Source of the DNA: Stenotrophomonas maltophilia
GTDB lineage: Bacteria > Pseudomonadota > Gammaproteobacteria > Xanthomonadales > Xanthomonadaceae
Length of the DNA stretch: 44,598 bases
Reading direction: 5' to 3'
Assembly (NCBI RefSeq): GCF_013464915.1
Contig: NZ_RAVT01000049.1
Location: 11,971 to 56,568 of the forward strand
In this document: one piece after another, positions 1 to 9,831 of the stretch
How the letters are laid out: each line of letters begins with the position of its first letter
Numbering within the stretch: the first letter of the stretch is position 1
The notes under the pieces: model-generated
Told to the model about the DNA's origin: nothing
Database searches by the model: none
The model's input: the letters and a program-made list of their open reading frames with translations, nothing else
Program-made: the position numbers and the translations under genes

Positions 1-60
1 GGCCGGCAATCCGCGATGCTGCCGAAGATCATGAGGTTGCCGGCCAGCGGCCGGCACTAC
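1..60 (-). repeat. SMAG-type inverted palindrome pair (left copy cut by window edge)
   Basis: Positions 37-60 hold a palindrome ending in CTAC, so GTAG on the minus strand, with a GCCGGCC-type stem. Positions 1-9 match the tail of the same element in the opposite orientation. The 27-nt spacer resembles the one before the copy at 20440-20463. It lies just after the 3' end of the M23 peptidase gene. Confidence 0.8.
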
Positions 61-74
61 CAGATCAACCGCGT

Positions 75-115
75 CGGGTCAGAGCCCTTCCGCGGCGCGG
101 AAGGGATCCGACCCG
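75..115 (+). repeat. GGGGTC-family hairpin, copy 1
   Basis: A 41-nt imperfect palindrome folds by eye into a 19-position stem with a 3-nt loop. It has the outer arms shared with copies at 19478, 20355 and 26128. The two internal mismatches fall at 81/109 (A.C) and 84/106 (G.A). The outermost pair is C-G here instead of G-C, which is a compensatory change. There is no T tract, so it does not look like an intrinsic terminator. Confidence 0.75.
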
Positions 116-119
116 GGCA

Positions 120-1076
120 TCAGCCGCGGCTGACGCGGCCGACCGGCGTATTGCCGCCGTCGCCGAGGAACTTGCGCGGGTTGACCACGTTGCCGTTCTC
201 CCACACCTCGAAGTGCACGTGGGCGCCGGTCGAACGGCCGGTGGAACCGGCCTTGGCCACTTCCTGTCCGGCACGGACCAGGTCGCCGGCCTTCACCACC
301 AGGCGCGAATTGTGCGCGTAGCGGGTGACGTAGCCGTTACCGTGGTCGACATCGACCACGTTGCCGTAGCCGCCCTTCACACCGGCGAAGCTGACCACAC
401 CCTCGGCCACGGCCATCACCGGGTCACCAACCTTGGCGTGGAAGTCCATGCCCTTGTGGGTGGCGGCACCGCGGCCGAACGGGTCGGCACGGGTGCCGAA
501 GCCGGAAGTCACGTAGCTGTTGCGGATCGGCATGCGCGAGGGCACGGCGTTCTGCTGCAGCTGGTGGTCGAACATCAGCGATTCCATCACCGACAGCTGG
601 CGGCCTGAAGCAGCGAAGCGCTGCTCCAGCACCTGTAAGTCGGCGTTGACGTCCTTGACCGGGATGTCGCTGGTCGGGCCGCCGGCATCGCCATCACCGA
701 GGCCGGGGGTCTCGTTGAAGTCGAATTCGCCGTCTTCCAGCTTGCCCATCTGGGTCAGGCGTTCGCCAAGGGCGTTCAGGCGGGTGGCCTGGGCCTGCAG
801 CTCGCCGAGGCGGGCCGCCAGTGCGTTGACCTGGGTCTGCGCGTCGCGCTTGACCTTGGCCAGTTCCGCATCCTGGCGCTCGACCTTGGCCTGCAGCCGG
901 GAATCATTCAGCGCGCTGGCGCCAATGCCGCCAGCAAGGCCGATAATGCAGCCTACCCCGAGCACGCTGCCCAGCAGGGCACGGGGGCGGTCCTCGAAAT
1001 AGAACCGCAAACGCGCGATCGGCGACGACTTGGCCTGTCCTTCACGCGTTTTGATTACGATCTTTTTGAATGCCAT
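120..1076 (-). CDS. M23 family metallopeptidase with coiled coil (LytM/murein hydrolase-like)
   Basis: This 318-residue protein has a short cytoplasmic N-terminus, one membrane segment (about 33-56), a coiled coil (about 57-112), a linker, and a C-terminal M23 domain (about 185-305). Zn ligands are visible as H207-x3-D211 and the HVH motif 286-288, so it probably keeps peptidoglycan endopeptidase activity; it could instead act as an amidase activator. It is anchored in the inner membrane facing the periplasm. The gene diverges from the DciA-like gene with only 12 bp between start codons. Its position beside lpxC and the division cluster fits a role in cell-wall remodelling (inference). Family call is firm; substrate is unknown. 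Confidence 0.88.
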   Translation of the reverse strand: MAFKKIVIKTREGQAKSSPIARLRFYFEDRPRALLGSVLGVGCIIGLAGGIGASALNDSRLQAKVERQDAELAKVKRDAQTQVNALAARLGELQAQATRLNALGERLTQMGKLEDGEFDFNETPGLGDGDAGGPTSDIPVKDVNADLQVLEQRFAASGRQLSVMESLMFDHQLQQNAVPSRMPIRNSYVTSGFGTRADPFGRGAATHKGMDFHAKVGDPVMAVAEGVVSFAGVKGGYGNVVDVDHGNGYVTRYAHNSRLVVKAGDLVRAGQEVAKAGSTGRSTGAHVHFEVWENGNVVNPRKFLGDGGNTPVGRVSRG

Positions 1077-1088
1077 CAGTGAGTTTTC

Positions 1089-1538
1089 ATGTCTGAGCCG
1101 AAATCCAGCGTTCGCCCCGCGTCAGTGCCGAAGCCGGCGCTGGATGCGGTGATGGCGGACAAAAGCGGGAACCCGCTGCGGCGTGCCTTGTGGCTCGACG
1201 CGCTGGACCGTCAGTTGCGCCCCCAGTTGCCGCCACCTCTGCGCAGCCGTTGCCGGCTGGCCAATGTGGACGGGGAACACCTCGTTTTTCTCGTCGAATC
1301 CCCGGTCTGGCATGCCAAGTTGCGGCTTGCCGAAGCCCAGTTGCTCGACGCGGCCCGTTCCATCGGGCTGAAGGCCACCAGGGTGACCATCAAGACTGCG
1401 TCTCCCACTCCCACGCGCTCCCCAGCGCTCGACAACCGGAATGGACCCCACGCAGTTTCAGCCGCCACGCACAAAGGGCTACGCGACGCCTTGGCTTGCC
1501 TGCAGGACGTTCCTTCGAAGCCGAAGAAGCGATCCTGA
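1089..1538 (+). CDS. DUF721 / DciA-like protein
   Basis: This 149-residue protein carries a DUF721 domain in the first 100 residues, including the typical SPVWHAKLRLAEAQLL helix near 75-90. DciA proteins load the replicative helicase DnaB in bacteria that lack DnaC. The C-terminal 45 residues are polar, basic and probably disordered. A GTGAG stretch about 8 nt upstream can serve as ribosome binding site. It is transcribed away from the M23 gene and towards lpxC, and a strong hairpin at 1769-1793 lies downstream. The family is recognised from the sequence; helicase loading is transferred from the family. Confidence 0.72.
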   Translation: MSEPKSSVRPASVPKPALDAVMADKSGNPLRRALWLDALDRQLRPQLPPPLRSRCRLANVDGEHLVFLVESPVWHAKLRLAEAQLLDAARSIGLKATRVTIKTASPTPTRSPALDNRNGPHAVSAATHKGLRDALACLQDVPSKPKKRS

Positions 1539-1641
1539 CAGCAACGGAGCATCCGGCTCCGCTCCCCGTCGCGCGTGTCACCACGGCGTGAAACATTTCG
1601 GGGGCCGGGTCGCATCCTAGCTGCCATCCGGGGGCCTGTCG

Positions 1642-1670
1642 TTAGATTGTTGTTAAAACCGCGTTAAATT
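1642..1670 (+). promoter_or_regulatory. Candidate sigma70 promoter (possible small RNA start)
   Basis: TTAGAT (1642-1647) and TAAATT (1665-1670) are 17 nt apart in an AT-rich island of a GC-rich gap. No CDS of convincing length follows before the terminator at 1769-1793, so a transcript of about 115-120 nt would result. Alternatively this is just the 3' UTR of the DciA-like gene. Confidence 0.4.
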
Positions 1671-1768
1671 CAGGCTTCCGATCCAACAGGTTCACAAAAC
1701 CGTGACCTCGAACCGGCCTTGATGGCCGTCAAGCATGCTGAATGCGATGCGCGTTGCGGAAACGACAA

Positions 1769-1793
1769 CGCCGCCCTTTCAGGCGGCGCTTTT
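1769..1793 (+). terminator. Rho-independent terminator
   Basis: The stem CGCCGCC / GGCGGCG has a 6-nt loop (CTTTCA) and is followed by CTTTT and a further pyrimidine run. It ends transcription from the DciA-like gene or from the putative small RNA. lpxC converges on it from the other side. Confidence 0.85.
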
Positions 1794-1820
1794 CTCTTTG
1801 GATTCAACAACCTGCAGAAA

Positions 1821-2732
1821 TCAGGCGTAAGCAGGGGTAGCGTATTCGACCGGATCCGGGGTGGCCGGCGAGTCGAAGCTGACCCATTCCCAGGCAGTGG
1901 CGTCGGCCATCAGTGCGCGCACCAGCTTGTTGTTGAGCGCGTGGCCGGACTTGAAGCCCTCGTAGGCGCCCAGCACCTGGCCACCGGCCAGATAGAGGTC
2001 GCCGATTGCGTCGAGGATCTTGTGGCGCACGAATTCGTCGGCGTAGCGCAGGCCGTCTTCATTGAGCACGCGGAACTCGTCCAGCACGATGGCATTGTCC
2101 ATCGAACCGCCCAGGCCCAGGTTGCGCTCGCGCATGTATTCCAGGTCGCGCATGAAGCCGAAGGTACGCGCGCGGGAGATTTCCTTGGTGTAGGCCAGCG
2201 TCGAGAACTCGATTTCCTGCCGGGACTGCTTGGCCGGGATCATCGGGTGGTCGAACTGGATGGTGAAGCCCAGCTTGTAGCCCTCATAGGGGGTGAAGCG
2301 GGCCACCTTGTCGCCCTCGGTCACTTCCACGGTCTTCAGCACGCGGATGAAGCGCTTGGGCGCATCCTGTTCCACGATGCCCGCCGACTGCAGCAGGAAC
2401 ACGAACGGGCCGGCCGAACCGTCCATGATCGGCAGCTCGGCCGAGGACAGTTCGACGATGATGTTGTCAACGCCCAGGCCGGCCAGCGCCGACATCAGGT
2501 GTTCGACGGTCTGGATCTTGGCGTCGTTGCAGGTCAGGCCGGTGCACAGGGTCACTTCGGTGACCAGCTCGGCCTTGGCCGGCACTTCCACCACCGGGTC
2601 CAGGTCCACGCGGCGGAACACGATGCCATGGTTGACCGGTGCCGGGCGCAGGGTCATGTAGACCTTGTCACCGCTGTGCAGGCCAACGCCGGTGGCGCGG
2701 ATCGTGTTCTTGAGGGTGCGTTGCTGGATCAT
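1821..2732 (-). CDS. lpxC: UDP-3-O-acyl-N-acetylglucosamine deacetylase LpxC
   Basis: This 303-residue enzyme catalyses the committed step of lipid A synthesis: Zn-dependent deacetylation of UDP-3-O-acyl-GlcNAc in the cytoplasm. The Zn ligands are H78 (in TVEHLMSAL), H237 and D241 (in [12 protein letters not shown]), and the catalytic histidine is H264 (SGHALNNK). Length matches the family. It lies 193 bp after ftsZ, at the end of the dcw cluster, as in many gammaproteobacteria. The ATG is the family start, but CCATCCCCC just before it gives no clear Shine-Dalgarno, so translation may be weak or specially controlled. The call is secure. Confidence 0.98.
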   Translation of the reverse strand: MIQQRTLKNTIRATGVGLHSGDKVYMTLRPAPVNHGIVFRRVDLDPVVEVPAKAELVTEVTLCTGLTCNDAKIQTVEHLMSALAGLGVDNIIVELSSAELPIMDGSAGPFVFLLQSAGIVEQDAPKRFIRVLKTVEVTEGDKVARFTPYEGYKLGFTIQFDHPMIPAKQSRQEIEFSTLAYTKEISRARTFGFMRDLEYMRERNLGLGGSMDNAIVLDEFRVLNEDGLRYADEFVRHKILDAIGDLYLAGGQVLGAYEGFKSGHALNNKLVRALMADATAWEWVSFDSPATPDPVEYATPAYA

Positions 2733-2925
2733 GGGGGATGGACCGGAAGTGACACATTAGATTAACACGCACGGTCCCCTACCCCGGCTGAAAGGCAGGC
2801 AGGACAGACCGGCGCGCCAATGGGACGCACATGAAGCAGGGCGGCCGGGCCCATCCTGGCCCGGCGCCCGCGTTTTCAGGACATGGTGGCGCAACCCGGG
2901 GAGGACAACCCCGGGGCCGCCCCGC
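2733..2925 (-). other. ftsZ-lpxC intergenic region
   Basis: This 193-bp gap contains two GC-rich hairpins read on the minus strand: CCCGGGG/CCCCGGG around 2896-2920 and a GGGCC palindrome around 2848-2864. Neither has a T tract. An AT-richer patch about 35 nt before lpxC (2755-2768) could hold an lpxC promoter, but no convincing -35/-10 pair is visible. No ORF of note. Confidence 0.45.
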
Positions 2926-4161
2926 TTAGTCCGCCTGGCGGCGCAGGAACGCCGGGATGTCCAGGTAATCGTTGGGCAGTTCAGCTGCCGCCGGAGCCGA
3001 AGCGGCCGGAGCCGACGGCGCAGAAGCGGAAGCGGTGTCGCTGCTGGCACGACGCAGGCCCAGGCCCATACCGCCCACGGCCTTGGACACGGCGTCGCCG
3101 CCGTTGTCGAAGTCGCCGAATTCCGGCTGGCCGGTGGTGGCGTTGCGGACCAGCTTGATCGGCGCACGCTCGCCCGGACGCTGGGTCTTGCTGGCCGACA
3201 CGCGGTTCAGGCCGGTGGCAACCACGGTCACGCGCACTTCATCCTGCATGTCCGGGTCGAGCACGGTGCCGACCACCACGGTGGCGTCTTCCGAAGCGAA
3301 GCCGTCGATGGTGCGGCCGATCTCGTCGAACTCGGCCATGGTGAAGTCCGCACCGGCGGTGATGTTGACCAGGATGCCGTTGGCACCGGCCAGGTTCACG
3401 TCGTCCAGCAGCGGGTTCTGGATGGCCGATTCGGCAGCAGCCTGGGCGCGGTCATCGCCACGGGCGGTGCCGGTACCCATCATCGCCAGGCCCATTTCGG
3501 ACATGACGGTGCGCACGTCGGCGAAGTCGACGTTGATCAGGCCCGGACGCACGATCAGGTCGGCGATGCCCTGCACGGCGCCCTGCAGCACGTCGTTGGC
3601 GGCACGGAAGGCCTGGATCATGGTGGCGTTGCGGCCCAGCACGGTGATCAGCTTCTCGTTCGGAATGGTGATCAGCGAGTCGCAGTGCTGGCTCAGTTCC
3701 TCGATGCCCTTCAGCGCCACCTGCATGCGGCGACGGCCTTCGAACGGGAACGGCTTGGTGACCACGGCCACGGTCAGGATGCCCATTTCCTTGGCCAGCT
3801 GCGCCACCACCGGTGCAGCGCCGGTGCCGGTGCCACCGCCCATGCCGGCGGTGATGAACACCATGTCCGCACCCTGCAGGGCGTCCATGATGCGCTCACG
3901 GTCTTCCAGCGCGGCCTGGCGGCCGACTTCCGGGTTCGCGCCTGCGCCCAGGCCCTTGGTCACGTTGGTACCCAGCTGCAGCTGCAGCTTGGCACCGCAA
4001 TTCTTGATGGCCTGCGAGTCGGTGTTGGCGGTGATGAATTCCACGCCATCCACTGCCGAGTTGACCATGTGCGCCACGGCATTGCCGCCGCCGCCGCCCA
4101 CGCCAACCACCTTGATCACCGCATTGGGTGCCATCTTTTCGATCAGTTCAAAATGCGCCAT
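2926..4161 (-). CDS. ftsZ: Cell division GTPase FtsZ
   Basis: FtsZ (411 residues) is the tubulin-like GTPase that assembles the Z ring at midcell. The tubulin signature GGGTGTG is at 108-114, a glycine-rich nucleotide loop at 20-26, and the T7-loop region ([15 protein letters not shown]) near 208-222. An Ala/Ser/Pro-rich linker (about 372-392) leads to the conserved tail [12 protein letters not shown] that binds FtsA and ZipA. GAGGA lies 7 nt before the ATG. It follows ftsA after a 170-bp gap that holds a SMAG repeat, so it may have its own promoter or a processed mRNA. Confidence 0.99.
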   Translation of the reverse strand: MAHFELIEKMAPNAVIKVVGVGGGGGNAVAHMVNSAVDGVEFITANTDSQAIKNCGAKLQLQLGTNVTKGLGAGANPEVGRQAALEDRERIMDALQGADMVFITAGMGGGTGTGAAPVVAQLAKEMGILTVAVVTKPFPFEGRRRMQVALKGIEELSQHCDSLITIPNEKLITVLGRNATMIQAFRAANDVLQGAVQGIADLIVRPGLINVDFADVRTVMSEMGLAMMGTGTARGDDRAQAAAESAIQNPLLDDVNLAGANGILVNITAGADFTMAEFDEIGRTIDGFASEDATVVVGTVLDPDMQDEVRVTVVATGLNRVSASKTQRPGERAPIKLVRNATTGQPEFGDFDNGGDAVSKAVGGMGLGLRRASSDTASASAPSAPAASAPAAAELPNDYLDIPAFLRRQAD

Positions 4162-4300
4162 GTCCGTGTCCTCGTTGTATCCGCTTTGGCTGGCATGGGC
4201 ATTCGGGCGTCCTGCCGTCCTGCTGCATGCCGGCGTTGCGGCTGTGTGGGTTGTGTGTTGCCGGTGTTGCGTTGTGATGCGGGTACTGCGGGTACTGCGA

Positions 4301-4321
4301 CCGGGCCAGGCCCGGCACTAC
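4301..4321 (-). repeat. SMAG-type palindrome between ftsA and ftsZ
   Basis: The stem CCGGGCC/GGCCCGG is followed by CACTAC, giving GTAGTG at the minus-strand head. It sits 10 nt past the ftsA stop, inside the presumed dcw transcript. The rest of the 170-bp gap (4162-4331) is a C/A-rich ftsZ leader with no clear promoter by eye. Confidence 0.75.
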
Positions 4322-4331
4322 GGGTTCCGCG

Positions 4332-5567
4332 TCAGAACTCGCCGCGGAACCAGGTCTTGAGTTTCTTGAACATGCTTCCGGCGCGCCCGGTCGGCAGCGA
4401 CGGCCGCCGCGGGTGCTCGATCTGGCTGCCCATCAGCAGCAGGCCCACGCCGGTGGCGTGCACCGGGTTGCCCACTACTTCGCCCAGCCCGGTGACGTGC
4501 TGCGGAATGCCCACGCGCACCGGCATCTGCAGCATTTCCTCGGCCAGCTCGACCACGCCTTCCATCTTCGAAGCGCCACCGGTCAGCACCATGCCGGCGC
4601 GTACCAGTTCCTCGAAGCCGGAGCGGCGCAGTTCGGCCTGCACCATCTCGAAGATCTCCTCGTAACGGCCCTGCACCGCCTGCGCCAGCGAATGGCGCGG
4701 CATGCGGCGCGGCGGGCGGTCGCCCACCGACGGCACCTGGATGCTTTCCTCGGCGGTGGCCAGCTGGGCCAGGGCGCAGGCGTAGCGCACCTTGATCTGC
4801 TCGGCTTCCGGGGTGGGCGTGCGCAGCATGTGCGCGATGTCGTTGGTCACGTGGTCGCCGGCGATCGGCAGCGAGGCGGTGTGGCAGATCGCGCCCTGCA
4901 CGAACACGGCGATATCGGTGGTGCCGGCGCCCATGTCGACCAGCACCACGCCCAGCTCGCGCTCGTCGGCGGTCAGCACTGCCACGCTGGAGGCCAGCGA
5001 GGACAGCACCAGATCGTCCACCTGCAGGCCGCAGCGCTGCACGCACTTGCTGATGTTGGCCGCGGCCGACTGCGCGCACACCACCAGGTGCGCATGCACT
5101 TCCAGGCGCACGCCGGTCATGCCGACCGGGTTGCGGATGCCTTCCTGCGAATCGTCCAGAACGTATTCGCGCGGAATCGCATGCAGGATCTTCTGGTCGG
5201 CCGGAATCGCCACCGCCTTGGCCGCATCGAGCACGCGATCCAGGTCACCCCAGGTCACTTCCCCGTCGCGGATCGGCACGATGCCCGGCGAATTCTTGCA
5301 CTGCACGTGATTGCCGGAAATGGAGGCGTACACCGAGCGGATCTCGCAGCCGGCCATCAGCTCGGCTTCTTCCACCGCACGCTGGATCGACTGCACGGTC
5401 GATTCGATGTCCACCACCACGCCGCGCTTCAAACCGCGCGACTCGTGCGAGCCGATGCCGATCACTTCGATCGGATTGCCAGGCGAATACTCGCCCACCA
5501 GCGCCACCACCTTGGAGGTGCCGATGTCCAGGCCAACGATCAGCGATTTGTCACCCTTGCGATTCAT
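4332..5567 (-). CDS. ftsA: Cell division protein FtsA
   Basis: FtsA (411 residues) is the actin-like ATPase that tethers FtsZ to the inner membrane and recruits later division proteins. The phosphate-1 motif GLDIGTSKVVALVGE is at about 13-27 and the second phosphate motif (VLVDMGAGTTDIAV) is near 208-221. A C-terminal amphipathic helix (SMFKKLKTWFRGEF) forms the membrane-targeting tail. The ATG overlaps the ftsQ stop by 4 nt. Family identity is secure. Confidence 0.98.
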   Translation of the reverse strand: MNRKGDKSLIVGLDIGTSKVVALVGEYSPGNPIEVIGIGSHESRGLKRGVVVDIESTVQSIQRAVEEAELMAGCEIRSVYASISGNHVQCKNSPGIVPIRDGEVTWGDLDRVLDAAKAVAIPADQKILHAIPREYVLDDSQEGIRNPVGMTGVRLEVHAHLVVCAQSAAANISKCVQRCGLQVDDLVLSSLASSVAVLTADERELGVVLVDMGAGTTDIAVFVQGAICHTASLPIAGDHVTNDIAHMLRTPTPEAEQIKVRYACALAQLATAEESIQVPSVGDRPPRRMPRHSLAQAVQGRYEEIFEMVQAELRRSGFEELVRAGMVLTGGASKMEGVVELAEEMLQMPVRVGIPQHVTGLGEVVGNPVHATGVGLLLMGSQIEHPRRPSLPTGRAGSMFKKLKTWFRGEF

Positions 5568-6313
5568 GTCCTTTCCTGCGTCCTGCTGGCCGGGGTCGCC
5601 GGCGTTTTCGCCGGCGTGGCCGGGGTACCCCAGCTCAGCGTGAAACCATTGGTGTAACGGAGGTCGGCGCGCTCGATCGGCGCGTCCTGGCGGTTCAGCT
5701 GCGGCAGCACCTTGACGAAGCGCTGCATGCGCGAGCGCGCGTCGTCACGGCCAACCACCACTTCGGTGCCGTTGCTCAGCACCAGCGACCAGCTGCCGCG
5801 TGCATCCATCGTCACCCGGCGCACGTCGACGCCGGCCGGTGCGAACAATGCACGCGAGTCGCTGTACAGCTTCATCACTTCTTCGGTCTGGCTGTCCGGG
5901 CCATCCAGTTCCGGCAGCGCCAGGTCGGCCAGCTTCTTCGGCGTGGGGAACAGCTTGCCCTGCTCGGAGACCAGGCGGTCGTTGCCCCAGCGTGCGAACG
6001 GCTTGTGCTCGACCAGGGTCACTTCCAGCACATCCGGCCACTGCTTGCGCACCCGCGCGCTTTCCACCCACGGCAGCTTTTCCAGCGCGTCCTGGGCATC
6101 CTGCAGCTTGACCGCGAAGAACCCGGCGCGCGCATACGGCAGCAGCACCTGCTGCAGCTGTTCGGCCGGCACCCGCTTGAACTCACCATGCACGCGCAGC
6201 TTTGCCAGCGGCCAGCGCTCGGCGCCGACCCAGCCATTGACCACGGCCACTACCGGCAGTGCAACCACCGACAGCGCCAACAGCCAGACGAAGATGCGCA
6301 GCACCGCGTTCAT
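5564..6313 (-). CDS. ftsQ: Cell division protein FtsQ
   Basis: FtsQ (249 residues) is the bitopic inner-membrane protein linking cytoplasmic and periplasmic halves of the divisome through FtsB/FtsL. A membrane segment (about 5-27) is followed by a POTRA domain ([22 protein letters not shown]) and the FtsQ beta domain. I chose the ATG at 6313 because it overlaps the ddlB stop as ATGA and puts the membrane anchor at the N-terminus. A longer in-frame reading exists but would lie inside ddlB. Confidence 0.96.
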   Translation of the reverse strand: MNAVLRIFVWLLALSVVALPVVAVVNGWVGAERWPLAKLRVHGEFKRVPAEQLQQVLLPYARAGFFAVKLQDAQDALEKLPWVESARVRKQWPDVLEVTLVEHKPFARWGNDRLVSEQGKLFPTPKKLADLALPELDGPDSQTEEVMKLYSDSRALFAPAGVDVRRVTMDARGSWSLVLSNGTEVVVGRDDARSRMQRFVKVLPQLNRQDAPIERADLRYTNGFTLSWGTPATPAKTPATPASRTQERT

Positions 6314-7272
6314 GCGTGCGGGGCCTCCAGGGTCTGTTCCAGCACGCGCCACACCAGCTCTTCGAAGCTGATGCCGGCCTGGCCGGCCGCCTTGGGTACC
6401 AGCGAATGGCTGGTCATGCCCGGCGCGGTGTTCACTTCCAGCAGGAAGAAACGGCCGCTGCTGCGATCACGCATGACATCCACGCGGCCCCAGCCACGGC
6501 AACCGGCGGCACGGAACGCGGCCAGCGCAATGCGCCGGATTTCCTCTTCGTCGTCACCCTCCAGGCCCGGGCACAGGTACTGGGTGTCCTCGGCGATGTA
6601 CTTGGCGTTGTAGTCGTACCACTGGCCCTTGGGCACGATGCGGATCGACGGCAGCGCGACGTCGCCGAGGATGGCCACCGTCAGTTCGTCGCCCACCACC
6701 ATCTGCTCCATCAGCAGCTGGCCGTCGTAGCGCGCGGCCAGGGCCACCGCCTCGTCCAGGCCGGCGTCGTCGGTGACCCGGCTGATGCCCACGCTTGAGC
6801 CTTCGTTGGCCGGCTTCACCACCACCGGCAGGCCCAGTTCGGCCGCCAGTGCATGTACGTTCGAAGCGTCGACCTTCCTGTACTGCGGGGTCGGCAGGCC
6901 CAGCGACAGCCACACCTGCTTGGTGCGGATCTTGTCCATGCTCAGCGCCGAACCCAGCACGTTCGAGCCGGTATAAGGCACGCCGAAGGCGTCCATCAGG
7001 CCCTGCACGATGCCATCCTCACCGCCACCGTTGTGGCCGTGCAGGATGTTGAACACACGGTCGATGCCACCGGCGGCCAGCGCCTTGGCCAGCGCCGGGA
7101 TGCCATCCACCGCGAACGCATCGACGCCGCGCGACTGCAGCGCTTCCAGTACGTTGCGGCCGGAGTCCAGCGACACTTCGCGTTCGCTGGAACTGCCACC
7201 GAGCAGCACGGCGACGCGGCCGAACACGGCCGGGGCGGTCACGCGCAGCGGCGGGAAGGTCAGCGTGCTCAC
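6310..7272 (-). CDS. ddlB: D-alanine--D-alanine ligase
   Basis: This 320-residue ATP-grasp enzyme makes the D-Ala-D-Ala dipeptide for peptidoglycan. Visible motifs are the N-terminal [16 protein letters not shown] loop (about 23-38), [10 protein letters not shown] near 79-88, and the C-terminal metal-binding segment [12 protein letters not shown]. Start is GTG, overlapping the murC stop as GTGA; an ATP-grasp family reading frame begins only a few residues later. Cytoplasmic, between murC and ftsQ as in other gammaproteobacteria. Confidence 0.97.
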   Translation of the reverse strand: MSTLTFPPLRVTAPAVFGRVAVLLGGSSSEREVSLDSGRNVLEALQSRGVDAFAVDGIPALAKALAAGGIDRVFNILHGHNGGGEDGIVQGLMDAFGVPYTGSNVLGSALSMDKIRTKQVWLSLGLPTPQYRKVDASNVHALAAELGLPVVVKPANEGSSVGISRVTDDAGLDEAVALAARYDGQLLMEQMVVGDELTVAILGDVALPSIRIVPKGQWYDYNAKYIAEDTQYLCPGLEGDDEEEIRRIALAAFRAAGCRGWGRVDVMRDRSSGRFFLLEVNTAPGMTSHSLVPKAAGQAGISFEELVWRVLEQTLEAPHA

Positions 7273-8705
7273 GCCTCGCCCTCCCCCTTGAAGCCTTCCA
7301 CTGCGATATGGGTGGCCACGGCGCCGATGTCGCCCGCCCCCATCATCAGCAGCAGGTCGCCGTCCTGCAGCACATCCGGCAGCACGCTGGCCAGTTCGGC
7401 AGCCTTGCCCACCACCACCGGCTCGCTGCGGCCACGCGCGCGGATGGCGCGGGCCAGCGCGTGCGAGTCGGCGCCGGCAATCGGTTCCTCACCGGCAGGG
7501 TAGACCTCGCTCAGCACCAGTGCGTCGACGCTGGACAGCACCGCGGCGAACTTGTCGAACTGGTCGCGGGTACGGCTGTAGCGGTGCGGCTGGAAGGCCA
7601 CCACCAGGCGCTTGTCGGCCCAGCCACCGCGGGCGGCGGCGAACACCGCTTCCAGCTCGCTCGGGTGATGGCCGTAGTCGTCGATGATGCGGACCTTGGC
7701 ACCGCTGGCGGTGGTCACTTCGCCCAGATCGTTGAAGCGACGGCCGACACCGGCGAATGCTTCCAGCGCGCGTGCGATGGCGTCCGGGGCCACGCCCAGC
7801 TGCCAGCCCACTGCGGCGGCGGCCAGTGCGTTCAGCACGTTGTGCCTGCCCGGCAGCGCCAGTACCACTTCCTGGCTGGTGCCCTGCGGCAGGCGCAGGG
7901 TGAAGCGCATGCGCGAACCTTCCTGCACCACGTTCTCGGCACGCACGTCGGCCTGCGGGCTCATGCCGTAGCTCATCACGTGGCGCGGGGTCTTCGCCGC
8001 CAACGCGGCCACTTCCGGGTCGTCGATGCACAGCACCGCCAGGCCGTAGAACGGCAGGCGCTGCAGGAACTCGGCGAACGCCGCCTGCACGCGGGCGAAG
8101 TCGTTGCCGTAGTTCTCCAGATGATCGGCGTCAATGTTCGTGATGATCGACATCAGCGGGTTCAGGCGCAGGAAGCTGCCATCGCTTTCGTCAGCCTCGG
8201 CCACCAGCCACTGGCCACCACCCAGCTTGGCGTTGGCACCGGCGGCCAGCAGCTGGCCGCCGATCACGAAGGTCGGGTCCAGGCCGCCTTCGCTCAGCAC
8301 GGCAGCGGTCAGGCTGGTGGTGGTGGTCTTGCCATGAGTGCCGGCCACCGCAATGCCGCGACGGAAGCGCATCAGTTCGGCCAGCATCGCCGCACGCGGC
8401 ATGATCGGAATGCGCTGGCTGCGCGCTTCCATCAGCTCCGGGTTGTCTTCGCGGATGGCGCTGGAGACCACCACGCAGTCGGTGCCCAGCACGTTGGCCG
8501 CCGAGTGGCCGCGCATGATGCGCGCACCCAGGCTGGCCAGGCGGCGGGTCGCGCCGTTGTCGGCGTTGTCCGAACCGGACACTTCATAGCCCAGCGTCAG
8601 CATCACTTCAGCGATACCGCTCATGCCGGTGCCGCCGATGCCGACGAAATGCACGCGCGGGAACGCGCGCACCAGGTCGTTGGTGTCGTGCAGGCGGCGG
8701 ATCAT
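7269..8705 (-). CDS. murC: UDP-N-acetylmuramate--L-alanine ligase MurC
   Basis: MurC (478 residues) adds L-Ala to UDP-MurNAc using ATP. The UDP-binding glycine loop [10 protein letters not shown] is at 21-30 and the P-loop GTHGKT is at 122-127. The frame stays open further upstream, but the ATG at 8705 has GAGG 6 nt ahead and gives the usual N-terminus ([20 protein letters not shown]). That leaves a 40-nt gap after murG, the largest inside the coupled part of the operon. Confidence 0.97.
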   Translation of the reverse strand: MIRRLHDTNDLVRAFPRVHFVGIGGTGMSGIAEVMLTLGYEVSGSDNADNGATRRLASLGARIMRGHSAANVLGTDCVVVSSAIREDNPELMEARSQRIPIMPRAAMLAELMRFRRGIAVAGTHGKTTTTSLTAAVLSEGGLDPTFVIGGQLLAAGANAKLGGGQWLVAEADESDGSFLRLNPLMSIITNIDADHLENYGNDFARVQAAFAEFLQRLPFYGLAVLCIDDPEVAALAAKTPRHVMSYGMSPQADVRAENVVQEGSRMRFTLRLPQGTSQEVVLALPGRHNVLNALAAAAVGWQLGVAPDAIARALEAFAGVGRRFNDLGEVTTASGAKVRIIDDYGHHPSELEAVFAAARGGWADKRLVVAFQPHRYSRTRDQFDKFAAVLSSVDALVLSEVYPAGEEPIAGADSHALARAIRARGRSEPVVVGKAAELASVLPDVLQDGDLLLMMGAGDIGAVATHIAVEGFKGEGEA

Positions 8706-8745
8706 GCGCGGCCTCGCGCAGGGCAGGCGCGGTGGCATGCCTTCT

Positions 8746-9831
8746 TCATACAGCTTCCTCGAGAATGATATCGGCGATGCGCTCGGCGGCATCGACCTTG
8801 GCCAGGGCACGCGCGGCTTGCGCCATCTGCATGCGGCGGGCGGGATTTTCGGACAGATCGCGCAGCAGTGCGGCAATGCCGTCGGCCAGCGTTCCGTCCT
8901 GCTTCAGCAACACCGCCGCGCCGCGCTCGACCAGATACTCCGCATTGCGGGTCTGGTGATCGTCGACGGCAGCGGGGAACGGCACCAGCACGCTGCCGAC
9001 ACCCACCGCGCACAGCTCGGCCAGGGTCGATGCACCGGCACGGCACACGACCAGGTCGGCCCAGGCGAACGCTTCGGCCATGTCGGCGATGAACGGGGTG
9101 ATTTCGGCCTGCACACCGGCCTTGGCATACGCCTCGACCGCTTCGGCGTGTAGTTTTTCGCCGCTCTGGTGGCGTACCTGCACCGGCACCGCGGCGCCCA
9201 GCGCAGCGATGGCCTGCGGCACGCCGGTGTTGAGCGCGCGTGCACCCTGGCTGCCACCGACCACCAGCACGCGCAGCGGGCCATGGCGGTCGGCGAAGCG
9301 CTGTTCCGGCGGTGCGATGGCGGCGATTTCCGCACGCACCGGATTGCCGACGAACTCCTCGCGCGCGGCGAAGGTGCCCGGGAAACCGGTCAGCAGGCGG
9401 CGCGCATAGCGCGACAGGATGCGATTGGTCAGGCCCGGCGCGCGGTTCTGTTCATGCACGATCAGCGGCAGGCCATGCAGGCGCGTGGCCATGCCACCGG
9501 GACCGGAGGCGAATCCACCGAAGGCCACCACCACACGCGGCTGGCGCTTGCGGATGATCATGCCGGCCGCACGCAGGGCGCGCATCAGCCGCCACGGCGC
9601 GGCCAGCAACGCCAGCTTGCCCTTGCCGCGCAGGCCAGTGATGGCCAGCGTGTCGATGGCGATGTCGTGCTGCGGCACCAGGCGGGTTTCCATCGCGCCT
9701 TCGGCGCCCATCCAGGTCACCGGCACGCCACGCTCGCGCAGCACGCGGGCCACGGCCAGGCCGGGGAAGATATGACCGCCGGTACCACCGGCCAGGATCA
9801 TCACCGGGCGGGCGTTGGAAGCGCTGCTCAT
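8746..9831 (-). CDS. murG: UDP-GlcNAc:lipid I glycosyltransferase MurG
   Basis: MurG (361 residues) transfers GlcNAc to lipid I, making lipid II on the inner face of the membrane. The first glycine loop [14 protein letters not shown] is at about 16-29, the second glycine-rich loop [12 protein letters not shown] near 192-203, and the donor-binding segment around [11 protein letters not shown]. The ATG overlaps the ftsW stop by 4 nt. Family, length and order all agree. Confidence 0.98.
   Translation of the reverse strand: MSSASNARPVMILAGGTGGHIFPGLAVARVLRERGVPVTWMGAEGAMETRLVPQHDIAIDTLAITGLRGKGKLALLAAPWRLMRALRAAGMIIRKRQPRVVVAFGGFASGPGGMATRLHGLPLIVHEQNRAPGLTNRILSRYARRLLTGFPGTFAAREEFVGNPVRAEIAAIAPPEQRFADRHGPLRVLVVGGSQGARALNTGVPQAIAALGAAVPVQVRHQSGEKLHAEAVEAYAKAGVQAEITPFIADMAEAFAWADLVVCRAGASTLAELCAVGVGSVLVPFPAAVDDHQTRNAEYLVERGAAVLLKQDGTLADGIAALLRDLSENPARRMQMAQAARALAKVDAAERIADIILEEAV

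Noticed and set aside
2733..3167. Open frame of 136 codons at 2757-3167 (minus)
   Set aside because: It overlaps the ftsZ end in another frame and has no recognisable feature.
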